In this document: one piece after another, positions 1-9,440 of the stretch
Position numbering within the stretch: the stretch's first letter is position 1
Layout: every line of letters starts with the position of its first letter
Source of the DNA: Bufo bufo
Taxonomy: Eukaryota > Chordata > Amphibia > Anura > Bufonidae
Reading direction: 5' to 3'
NCBI RefSeq assembly: GCF_905171765.1
Contig: NC_053391.1
Location: 151,099,917-151,163,916 of the forward strand
DNA length: 64,000 nucleotides
Notes under the pieces: generated by a model
Told to the model about the DNA's origin: nothing
Database searches by the model: none
What the model saw: only the letters and a program-made list of their open reading frames with translations
Translations under genes and position numbers: made by a program

Positions 1-1260
1 ACGTGTGGCAACTGACTGCTTATTTATTCACAGTCAAAATTGTTGTTTTTCTTTAAATGCAATCAAATGTGACACAGATATGAATGGCGCTGAAGTGACA
101 CTATGCTCTTGCAGCTGGGCCTTAAACACACAAAACACGTGTGTGCAACTGACTGCTATTTATTCACAGTCAAAATTGTTGTTTTTCTTTAAATGGAATC
201 GAATGTGACACAAGATATGAGTTGCGCTGAAGTGACACTATGCGCTTGCAGCTGGGCCCTAAATACACAAACACGTGTGTGCAACTGGCTATTTATTCAC
301 AGGTCAAAATTTTTGTTTTTCTTTAAATGGAATCGAATGTGACACAAGATATGAGTTGCGCTGAAGTGACACTATGCGCTTGCAGCTGGGCCTTAAACAC
401 ACAAACACGTGTGTGCAACTGACTACTATTTATTTCTGTCAAAATTGTTGTTTTTTCTTTAAATGGAATCGAATGTGACACCAGATAGATTGGCCTGAAG
501 TGACACTATGCGCTTGCAGCTGGGCCTTAAACACACAACACGTGTGTGCAACTGACTGCTATTTATTCAGTCCTAAATTGTTGTTTTTCTTTAAATGGAA
601 TCGAATGTAACACCAGATCATGAATGGCGCTGAAGTGACACTATGCGCTTGCAGCTGAGCCTTAAACACACAAACACGTTGTGCAACTGACTGCTATTTA
701 TTCACAGTCAAAATTGTTGTTTTTCTTTAAAGGAATCGAATGTGACACAAGATATGAGTTTGCGCTGAAGTGACACTATGCACTTGCAGCTGGGCCTTAA
801 AACACACAAACACGTGTGTGCAACTGACTGCAATTTATTCAGTCAAAATTGTTGTTTTTCTTTAAATGGAATCGAATGTACACCAGAAGTATGAATGCGC
901 TGAAGTGACACTATGCGCTTGCAGCTGAGCCTTAAACACACAAACACGTGTGTGCAACTGACTGCTATTATTCACAGTCAAAATTGTTGTTTTTCTTTAA
1001 ATGGAATCGAATGTGACACAAGATATGAGTTGCGCTGAAGTGACACTATGCGCTTGCAGCTGGGCCATAAACACACAAAAACGTGTGTGCAACTGACTGC
1101 TATTTATTCTGTCAAAATTGTTGTTTTTCTTTAAATGGAATCAAATGTGACACCAGATATGAGTTGCGCTGGTGACACTGAGCACTTGTAGGGCATGAAA
1201 CACACGCGCGTGACGGCAACTGACTGCTATTATATTACAGTCCAAAAATTTTTTTAATTT
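1..1260. repeat. Tandem array, ~135-bp unit, about nine copies
   Basis: A unit of about 135 bp recurs from the window edge: ACGTGTGTGCAACTGACTGC, then CAGTCAAAATTGTTG, TCGAATGTGACAC, CTGAAGTGACACTATGCGC, and TTAAACACACAAACACG closing it. Copy starts fall near 1, 136, 274, 407, 540, 676, 811, 947 and 1081. Copies differ by small indels and substitutions, and the last (about 1200-1390) is badly degraded. The array runs off the left edge, so its full length is unknown. It codes for nothing; short open frames inside it simply repeat with the unit. It probably belongs to the non-autonomous element that ends near 1795. Confidence 0.93.
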
Positions 1261-1795
1261 TTTTAAATGCAAGCTACTGTGACACCAGATATGAGTGGTG
1301 GCACTGGGCAAGTGGGCACAGTATACACTGTGAGCCTGACACACACGCTGGCAGGCAGGCAACTGCAATTAGATTATACAGGAATAAAAAAAAAGCAGAC
1401 TGATGTTCTAGCCCTAAAAAGGGCTTTTTGGGGTGCTGTCCTTACAGCAGAGATCAGATGAGTCTTTCAGGACTGTAGTGGACACTGAATACACTAGCCT
1501 AGCTTATCGATTTCCCTATTAAATCAGCAACAGCTACACTGTCCCTCCTCTCACTAAGAATGCAGCTTCCGAATCTAAAATGGATGCTGTCCAGAGGTGG
1601 GACGGTCTGGGAGGGAGGGTCTGCTGCTGATTGGGCTGAAATGTGTCTGCTGACTGTGAGTACAGGGTCAAAGTTTACACAATGATGACGAATAGGGGGC
1701 GACCGAACATTGCATATGTTCGCCCACCGCGGCGAACGTGAACAAGCTATGTTCGCCGGGAACTATTCGCCGGCGAATAGTTCGGGACATCTCTA
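1261..1795. mobile_element. Right end of a hAT-like non-autonomous element
   Basis: After the array comes about 400 bp of non-coding sequence, then a terminus made of short palindromes (1700-1795). AACTATTCGCC is followed directly by its exact complement at 1761-1782, and the end reads TTCGGGACATCTCTA. Palindromic TTCG-rich ends of this kind are common on hAT-like elements in frog genomes (family knowledge). The left end lies outside the window, so no target duplication can be tested and the superfamily call is an inference. Confidence 0.55.
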
Positions 1796-1889
1796 CATAC
1801 AATAGTGCAGGGAACGGCGGTGTCACACTGTTCTTCACCTGTTTGCCTGGGAGAACAGAGTCACACAGGGGAGGAACTGCTCTGTGTCC

Positions 1890-2960
1890 TTTATATCAAG
1901 AAATCGAATCCTGGCTTTCTCCGCAACAACTGAAATTGGAACCATGGTGACCGACGAGGGGAAGAACATGGTGTTGGCGCAGCGTCAAGGAGGGCTGAGC
2001 CATGCACCCTACATGGCACACGTGGTTTATCTGGTTGTCGAGCAGTTTTCAGAATTATACACCCCATCTCACATAAGCATCCAAAAATGGCCAGGAAACA
2101 TTGCATACACTTCAGCCACTTGTACAGCGCAAAGCACACCCTCCTTGAGCTGCAAAATGGCATCCCCCAACCTAGGCTGATATGCGACGTTTCCACCCGT
2201 TGGAATTCCACCCTCTATATGTTTGGACCGACTATATGAACAAAATAAAAGGCCAAAAAAATATTATTGATGTTCCAAGCAGACAGGAGTACTCCCCTGT
2301 GTAACTTCGATGTCAGCCAGTGGCAGCTCATGCATGACACCTGCCGCTGGCTCAGGCCCTTTGAGGAGGCCACGTTATTTGTCAGTCACCAGTACTACGG
2401 GATGAACAACGACATTTCCACTGCTTCATGTCCTGGAAAAGATGAATCTGGCTGGTCAGGGGACTGAAAACGTGATGCCTAGATCTCATGGCCACATATG
2501 GGTTGTACTGGAGGAGGAGGAGGACATTGGAGCACAAGCAATGTGTAGCGAAAGGGGTGGTTTTATACACAGGAGAGGAAAAGCAGGAGCAGCCAGAGGA
2601 GCTACAGGGAGATGAGGAAGACGATGCAGAGGACCCAGACACACCGTGGCAGTATACCATGAAATTGGAGGCAGGGAGTCCCTCCGAGTACCTTGTGCAA
2701 ATGGCCAGATGCATACTGAGTTGCTTGCGTAGTCACATATTATCACCATTCGGTGACTACTGTCTTTCCACTATGTTAGACCATTTGGCTACCGCTCCAA
2801 ATAGTGAAATTTTTTCCACCCACTGAGAGAAAGAATAAACTTAACTACTATCGAGACATCCTAGTTATTCAATTTGCCGCTGCCTATGTGCTCCAATGCC
2901 CATCTTCATGAAGGTGTGACCGGGAGGGCACTCTGCCCTCGCGTTCCACTGCCATGGTTG
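1890..2960 (+). pseudogene. Dead BED/hAT-type transposase fragment
   Basis: Pieces of a hAT-family transposase core can be read in changing + frames: EIESWLSPQQLKL near 1900, then MVTDEGKNMVLAQRQGGLSH and a MAHVV segment at 1943-2055. ICDVSTRWNSTLYM follows near 2180, LCNFDVSQWQLMHDTC and RPFEEATLFVSHQYYG at 2300-2400, and a decayed RYYRDILV-like stretch near 2850. RWNST and RPFEEAT are typical of the RNase H-like core and its insertion in ZBED-like hAT proteins. Several frameshifts and stops break the frame, and neither the BED finger nor the C-terminal dimerisation region is readable. It is a fossil without function. It may have belonged to the same family as one of the neighbouring hAT-like termini. 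Confidence 0.72.
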
Positions 2961-2964
2961 CAGA

Positions 2965-3090
2965 AGGGGAATGTAGCATGATCGCGAATATCTAATCGCA
3001 AATTTTTATCGCGAAAATCAGCACTTCAAGCATTCGCGAAGATGTAGAATATAGTGCTATATATTCATAATCGCGAATATCCTATATATA
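2965..3090. mobile_element. TTCGCGAATAT-type DNA-transposon terminus remnant
   Basis: TCGCGAATAT or close variants occur in both orientations at 2982-2992, 3033-3045 and 3072-3082, giving a small palindromic cluster just after the hAT transposase fossil. Such clusters mark subterminal regions of hAT-like elements, so this may be the downstream end of that transposon. No clean target duplication was found. Confidence 0.4.
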
Positions 3091-3099
3091 TTTATTTCA

Positions 3100-3440
3100 T
3101 ATCAGTAACCACCGTGATGGCCTTGACCCAATTGGAAATCTTCCTATCAACTTTCGATGTTATTTTTATGCGCCTACCATGATGATCACGGGTAACGCGG
3201 AATCTGCGTTCCATGCCGGAGAGGGAGCCTGAGAAAGGAATACCACATCCAAGGGAGGTCAATGGATGAAATGAAATGTGATCGAGCGGAAATGTGGGAC
3301 AAATTATTGAGCAGAAGCATACAAGTAAAGGAGGGGGCGCGTGCAGTTTACCCACTCCCGACTCGGGGGAGGTAGTGACAATAAATAACAATACAGGACT
3401 CTTAAGATGCCCTGTTTATTGGAATGATTAATAAAAAAAA
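3100..3440 (+). pseudogene. 18S rRNA-derived fragment, copy 1
   Basis: This stretch matches the 5' domain of eukaryotic small-subunit rRNA over about 340 bp with many substitutions. Landmarks in the correct order are CTATCAACTTTCGATG (near 3145), GCCTACCATGATGATCACGG (near 3172), GAGAGGGAGCCTGAGAAA (near 3220), TACCACATCCAAGG (near 3240), ACCCACTCCCGACTCGGG (near 3350), and GAGGTAGTGACAATAAATAA followed by CAATACAGGACTCTT. The 3' end dissolves after CCCTGT..ATTGGAATGA. It is too short and diverged to be a working rRNA gene. It could be a processed rRNA pseudogene or a repeat that captured rRNA sequence; no A-tail or target duplication was seen. Confidence 0.85.
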
Positions 3441-3499
3441 TTACAGGGAATGTCACTGGGGTATTTTGGATTTGGAAACGTTAGACAGGAGAGGCCCTG

Positions 3500-4730
3500 C
3501 TGCCCGCTTTGTTGACTCTAGATAACTTCTAAGAAAAATGTGGGGGATTCAGTCAGCACAACCCTGTATGCAGGTGCACATCGCTATGGCGAAATACACA
3601 TACAAATGCAAAAATACAAATGCAATAGCACTCTGCAACCAGCCCTCTATGCTGGATGTTGAATGAGGCATTGGTGTACATTTTGGCCAAAGCGTAATAA
3701 GCCACTCACCACGTCAAGGTCGCCTCTATGAGTGGGTCCCTAACACTAGATCCTACCTGTTTATGGCCATGATAGCCACACAAAGTCCAGGGAGCGCAGG
3801 TACAGCATGCACGCCAGGCACACTCTGCTTTAAAACCCCGTCCGGTGCCGTGACAGCTTTTATCGGATCCAGGGATGCAAGTACCAACATGCATGCTGAG
3901 CCCACTATATACTTCTCCTGGAGCAAAATGGCTACTGGTAGGCGCTGTAAAAGTAGACTCAGTTTATACTGACTTTAAAACCAGCCTCCAGGGCAGACTA
4001 ACTGGTCAGGTGTGCATGACTGCATGGAGATCGCCACGCCTCCAATATATACTACAAAGAAAAAATGTGGGGATTCAGTCAGCACAACCCTGTATGCAGG
4101 TGCACATCGCTATGGCGAAATACACATACAAACGCAAAAACACAAATGCAATAGCACTCTGCAAACTCCAGCATGTTGGTACTTGCATCCCTGGATCCGA
4201 TGAAAGCTGTCACGGCACCGGACGGGGTTAAAAGCAGAGTGTGCCTGGCGTGCATGCTGTACCTGCGCTCCCTGGACTTTGTGTGGCTATCATGGCTCAT
4301 AACAGGTAGGAACTAGTGTTAGGGACCACTCATAGAGGCGACCTTGACGTGGTGAGTGGCTTATTACGCTTTGGCCAAAATGTACACCAATGCCTCATTC
4401 AACATCCAGCATAGAGGCAGGGCAGAGTGCTGGTTGCAGAGTGCTATTGCATTTGTGTTTTTGCATCTAGATAACTTCTGCCTGATCGCAGTTCCCCGTG
4501 ACATCCACGATCCAATTGGATATCTTTTCTATCAACTTTCAATGTTCTTTTATGCGCCTACTATGGTGATCAAGGGTAATGGGGAATCAGGGTTCCATGC
4601 CAGAGAGGGAGCATGAGAAAGGGATACCACATTTATGGGAGTTCAATGGCTGAAATGTGATTAAGCTAATATGTGGGACAAGTTGTTAAAGCGAAAGGAT
4701 CGAATGAAAGAAGGGGGGCACGCGTCAATT
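3500..4730 (+). pseudogene. 18S rRNA-derived fragment, copy 2, split by an insertion
   Basis: A second piece of the same 18S region begins with CGCTTTGTTGACTCTAGATAACTTCT (3505-3530), which corresponds to the conserved GCTTTGGTGACTCTAGATAA stretch. It stops abruptly and resumes at 4466 with TCTAGATAACTTCT, GATCGCAGTTCCCCGTGAC, CTATCAACTTTC, a GGTGATCA..GGGTAATGGGG stretch, and GAGAGGGAGCATGAGAAA, fading by about 4730. The 14-bp TCTAGATAACTTCT flanks the interruption on both sides. Before that insertion this copy would have lain just downstream of copy 1 in the same orientation. Confidence 0.8.
3531..4465. mobile_element. Unclassified foldback insertion with 14-bp target duplication
   Basis: This 935-bp block sits exactly between two copies of TCTAGATAACTTCT (3517-3530 and 4466-4479), so it inserted into the 18S-derived fragment. 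Positions about 3640-3895 pair with the reverse complement of about 4178-4437, giving arms of about 250 bp. In addition, about 100 bp near the left end (3532-3640, starting AAGAAAAATGTGG) is repeated in direct orientation at about 4055-4163. No coding frame, A-tail or LTR is visible. The long duplication is unlike common cut-and-paste families, so the mechanism is open. Confidence 0.7.
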
Positions 4731-5723
4731 AAAGGGCTCTTTCACACTTGCGCTTTTCTTTTCCGACATAGAGTTCCGTTCAGGATGCATCAGGATGTCT
4801 TCAGTTCAGGACCGGAACGTTTTTTGGCCAGAGAAAATACCGCAGCATGCTGCGCTTTTTGCTCCGGTCAAAAATCCTGAACACTTTCCGCATCGACGGA
4901 TCCGGAATAATAGCCCATTGAAATGTATTAGTCCGGATCCGTCCTAACATCTTCAGTTGTTACGACGCAACGACGGATCCGGAAGTTGCGTCTGCGCCTG
5001 CGCCAGGAAGTAGGAAGGGCTTGGCTTGGCGCGAAAACTTCCACTAGACAGCCCGCGCGTGAGAAGACAGGGGCATGAAAGAAGCTCCTGGAGGTGAGTA
5101 TTGGTGTGTGTTTGTCCCTTGCATATTTTATTTTGTAAAACAAACTAGAAAGTAGTTAAGGCTGCCGTGCAGCCTGTATTTGTGGGAGGGGCAGAGGTTA
5201 CGCCCCTTGGCTATATTAACCCCCACGCAGGTCAGGGGACGGGACGTGCGGCCAGGTACCTGGTACTTCCGGTTCACGTCTGGTTCCTGCACGTCCCGCT
5301 CTTTTTCGTCTCGGTTGGGGTGAGTATTGGTCGGCGTCGGCTCGTCTCGTGCTTCGGTCAGGTAAGCAGGGGTATCCGATGCCGGTGCGGCAGCGTGGTT
5401 ACCGCACGGCGGGTCGGGTCCGCACCCAGGGGGGGCAGCGCTCGCTGGCCATGATTTTTACCGCGGGCAGGCTCGTTGCGGGGATGCCGTGGCTGGGCGG
5501 CGCGGGCTGGATGTGCGGGCGGGCGTTCCGGGAGCAGCCGCGTGTGCCGGTTGCTAGGCACGCTGCGGCTCCGCCCCTGGTAATGCTCGCACCGTGTTGA
5601 GAACCCCGCCCACTAATGTTGTTTCCGCCCAGACCACAAGTTGAGTTGTACATATATCCGGCATCGAGGACAGCCGCCCCCGTCTTCGATTCATAGCCCA
5701 TCCCGCAAAATACCTACATCGGT

Positions 5724-5910
5724 CCCGATGCGTTCCAAGCTGGAGCGCACACCGGAAGTGACGTCGCTTCCCCTCCTGGTCCACATTCAATACACTACAA
5801 GGCCGAGATGCTTCCTGATGCATTCCACGCTGGAACGCAAACCGGAAACCACTCCAAGTTAAGCCTACCACAATGCGTTCCACCCTGGAACGCAAACCGG
5901 AAGTGACGCC
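5724..5910 (+). repeat. Three imperfect ~36-bp direct repeats in the pLTR
   Basis: Copies begin near 5727 (GATGCGTTCCAAGCTGGAGC), 5817 (GATGCATTCCACGCTGGAAC) and 5873 (AATGCGTTCCACCCTGGAAC). Each continues with CGCA.ACCGGAA. They lie directly upstream of the TATA-like sequence, so they may be promoter repeats, which is an inference from position only. Confidence 0.75.
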
Positions 5911-5998
5911 AGTACCTCCCGTTTTTTGGCGCCAGTTTCTGGCGTTCTTGGCGCCTTTTCACGGTATAAATACCTGCCATTATGCATGATCCACTTAT

Positions 5999-6042
5999 GC
6001 TCCTGAGGAAGGGGATCCCAGTGACCCCGAAACGCGTCGAGC
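5999..6042 (+). ncRNA. Minimal hammerhead ribozyme motif
   Basis: All parts of a minimal hammerhead are present in order. Stem I strands are GCTC (5999-6002) and GAGC (6039-6042). The core is CTGAGGA (6003-6009), which fits CUGANGA. Stem II is GGGG/CCCC around an ATCCCAGTGA loop (6011-6028). GAAA follows at 6029-6032, then CGCG, then the U and C of a GUC cleavage triplet. The very short stem III (ACGCGU, self-complementary) is typical of PLE hammerheads, which are thought to act as dimers. No core position is mutated, so the motif could be active. Confidence 0.75.
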
Positions 6043-6215
6043 CTACTCCTACCCCTACCCTGTGCTAGAACAATAAAAAGAGAATAACCAGAAGTTCCAA
6101 GTGTGACTGCCGTTTTCCGGACGATCTTACAGGCGATCCAGGCGCAGGAGGAAGCAGAGTGGGTGTTATGTGCTTTATCCCACCCTGCCCCTACCATTAC
6201 TGTTTTAATTAAGGT

Positions 6216-6511
6216 TATTTTTCACGTTTTCACAAACGCTGTGTTTTTTAAACAACTATTTGGGATGGTATAGGCTAAAAAGATACAGGTATGCTCTATC
6301 AGAATATTATTAGGCTCGGGTCAATGTAAATTTTAGTGGGCAGTGATTACATAGTACAAGCATGGGATCCGTATACGGCAGTTTAGTGGAATAAATACAG
6401 TGCTCCTACAGTGAGGTCACAGCTATCCCCAAGTCCGATATGTATTGTTTAAAAACGACCCATCGTCCATGGTCATGTACCAGACAGTGACATAGATAAA
6501 TCACTTCCGTA

Positions 6512-6546
<35 letters not shown>

Positions 6547-8160
6547 ACCTGTTGTTTATGTTTCCACTGTTTCCATCAGGCACGTTGCTGATCATCATTG
6601 GGGAACATTCTGTTGTTCCCCACTCACTGTTCCAGTCTCGCTTCAATTGTGGCCAAATATGTGATGCATGCCTACTTGGCAGTCCTGGGGCTCGCACGGT
6701 ATTGGTAACCCCGCCGCCGGCCGGGGGGTCTGCAGTCGCACGTACAGAGGCGCAGGTACACCAGCACGGGCACATTCCTAGGCTTGGGGCTGGTTTCATG
6801 GGAGCTGTCACCCATTTACCCGGTTCCCAGTGTTCCACAGATGTGTATTATTGTTATAGGTGCTCTACATTACTGAACACAACCTCTTTCAAATCTAATG
6901 GGGCATGATATCGTGTCGGGGATTTTAGCTTATTCACGTGCATATTCGCTCAAACGTATGCCACTGTCTACCTACATACCACATAGATCTGCTATTAGTT
7001 CCCATAGGGTAATGTTGTGCAAAGACACAGTTAATATTCAGTATACTTCCAAACACCACATTTAGTTGAATTGGCGGGTCGGAGAAATATGACACACGTC
7101 GGGGAACCTGGACATGAATTCATGGTGGCACAGTTCTCACTCGGGTCAGGTGCTTACATTCACGGTAGGATCGGACGTGGTTCCACGGTCCGTGACATGT
7201 AGCGCTCTGGGCGAAGGGAGTTGGGCTCCATGGTCAGACGATCGTGGTTAGGATTGTTACCTTCAAGCTACAGCCGTGTGTCTGCTTTTACATTTTTGTC
7301 CTATGCGCCAGTCACTTCTAGAGCAGCGGTCGCGGTTGCATTACATTAATACTCTGTTCCCTTTCAGCTTGCATTTATACAGCTGCGTTATACCATGCTC
7401 CTCATGCTCATACTCAGAGCTGTGCCCATACCATGTTTTAGGCACCTCTCACATCCAGAGCTGCATTTACCCACTTGTTCTTGCATCATGTGTTCTACTC
7501 TGCTTCCACATTAAGCTGCATTTCTTTCATTTCTACATCATGGTTACTCAGTATTCTTGCTAGGGCTATCAGCGCACCGCTCTAATTCTGCTCTTTCCGT
7601 TAAACATAGCTGCTTCTTCAGGCTTGAGTTTCTTTCCTCGGTGGTGGGTTACGCAGACTGATCTCCTTTACCTCTGGTTCGCATTCACGCAGTTGGATCT
7701 CCCGCCCCAGTTAACCAAATAGCTCCCTAGCGGACAGTGGGCCGATAGGAGTAAGTTCCTACTATGTTTCACACTTGTTCATGTGTTTGTCACGACTAGG
7801 GGCTTTTCTTAGCTAACTGCAATGCCTCTGGCTCTGGTTTTTCTGCCATCTGTTTCAATTTCACGGTTGGTTAATGTTTCATTCATGCAAGTGGTTCGGA
7901 TCACTAATGTCTATGCATTTGCCTTTAGGTCGGGCTCACGTTTAATTACTTATCATCACGGTAAGGTCTTCCGGGTCGATCCCTTGGCTTCGGGGGCCTC
8001 AGGGCTTCGGGGGTCCGGTGTTCGTTCTTCATGTTGTTCGGGGGGGGGGGGCAATATGGTTGTAGGCTGGTTAGCGTCCTAGGTCAATGTCGGAGAGGAT
8101 CATGGTTATGCGAGTCCCCAAGTCATACTGGTGCGGCATAGTGGTTGTTAATTATTTAAG
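6216..8160. other. No recognised gene; A28 tract and unclassified repeat-like DNA
   Basis: I see no convincing coding frame. A pure run of 28 A residues ends at 6542, and a G/C-rich patch (CCGCCGCCGGCCGGGGGG) lies near 6715. The stretch 7280-7560 contains AGAGCTG- and AGCTGCATT-type words recurring at irregular spacing. This is probably interior sequence of the surrounding element, but I cannot name a family. Confidence 0.4.
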
Positions 8161-8164
8161 AGGG

Positions 8165-9440
8165 AAATTAAGCCGCCATATGACTCTGCCATTAGGGTCT
8201 CTCACGCATGGCTTAGCCATTTGAGTCTCTCACGCATGGCTTCTCCCTTTTAGTGTTACATATCACTCCGCCATTAGAGTCTCTCACGCATGGCTTTGCC
8301 ATTAGAGTCTCTCACGTATGGCTTCCCCCTTTTTAGTGTTACATATAACTCCGCCATTAGAGTCTCTCACGTATGGCTGTGCCATTAGAGTCTCTCACGC
8401 ATGGCTTCTCCCTTGTTAGTGTCACATATGACTCCGCCATTAGAGTCTCTCACGTATGGCTTCTCCCTTTAAGGGTTCATATGCCTCCGCCATTAGAGTC
8501 TCTCACGTGTGGCTTTTCCTTTGGAGTGTTACACATGACTCCGCCATTAGAGTCTCTCACGCGTGGCGTTGTCATTTGAGTTTCTCACGTATGGTTACCC
8601 CCTTCAGTGTCACGTAGGACTCCGCCATTGGAGTCTCACGCATGCCTTCTCTGTTTTAGTCTTCACGTAGGACTCTGCCATTAGTCCTCTCATGCATGCT
8701 TCTCCATTCTAGTGTTGCACATATGACTCTGCCATTAGTCTCTCACGCACGGCTTCTCCCCTTTCGGTGTTACACATATGAATTCACCATTAGTCTCTCA
8801 CGCAGGGCTTCTCCCTTTTAGGGTTACACATGTCTCTGCCATTAGAGTCTCTCATTGCATGGCTTCTCCATTTAGTCTTACACGTATGACTCCGCCATTA
8901 GTCTCCCACGCATGGCTTCTTCGTTTAAGTGTTACACATATGTCTCCGCCATTAGTCTCTCACGCATGGCTTCTCCGTTTTAGGGTTGCACATGTCTCTG
9001 CCATTAGAGTCTCTCATGCATGGCTTCTCCATTTAGTCTTACACGTATGACTCCGCCATTAGTCTCCCACGCATGGCTTCTTTCGTTTTAGTGTTACACA
9101 TATGTCTCCGCCATTAGTCTCTCACGCATGGCTTCTCCGTCTTAGGGTTGCACATGTCTCTGCCATTAGAGTCTTTCACGCATGGCTTCTCCATTTAGTC
9201 TTACACGTATGACTCCGCCGTTAGTCTCCACGCATGGCTTCGTTTTAGTGTTACACATATGTCTCCACCATTAGTGTCCCACGCATGGCTTCTCCGTGTT
9301 AGTTTTCACACATATGTCTCCGCCATTAGTCTCTCATGCTTGGCTTCCCCCTTTTAGGGTTACACATGTGTTTTGCCATTAGAGTCTCTCACGCATGGCT
9401 CCGCCACTTGAGTCTCTCACGTATGGCTTCTCAAAGAAAA
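8165..9440 (+). repeat. Minisatellite, ~53-58-bp unit with longer variants
   Basis: The unit is TCCGCCATTAGAGTCTCTCACG, then ATGGCTTCTCC, then TTTTAGTGTTACACATATGA, repeated about 20 times. Copies are 53 to 58 bp. In the left third some units carry an extra ~29 bp (a second CCATTAGAGTCTCTCACG..TGG block), giving 82-83 bp spacing. Open frames through it are repeats of the same short peptide and are not genes. An A-rich run (AAAGAAAAAAAGAAAAAAAA) closes it near 9460. Confidence 0.9.

Larger units (their letters stand above)
5600..6215 (+). mobile_element. Isolated Penelope-like terminal repeat (pLTR)
   Basis: This segment has the layout of a PLE terminal repeat without its coding region. In order it holds three imperfect copies of a GATGCGTTCCA..CTGGA.CGCA.ACCGGAAGTGA motif, a TATA-like GGTATAAATACC near 5963, a hammerhead motif at 5999-6042, and AATAAAAAGAGAATAACC near 6070 as a possible polyadenylation region. 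PLEs are known to carry hammerhead ribozymes in their terminal repeats (established). The outer limits are approximate because I saw no target duplication. Confidence 0.6.

Noticed and set aside
5167..5600. GC-rich open frames suggestive of a host first exon or CpG-island promoter
   Set aside because: No known protein motif, frames open on both strands as expected for high GC, and the segment lies next to a PLE repeat.
8165..9440. CRISPR-like regular repeats
   Set aside because: Units are contiguous with no unique spacers, and the setting is a vertebrate genome; it is a minisatellite. The same applies to the arrays at 1-1,260 and 25.1-25.8 kb.
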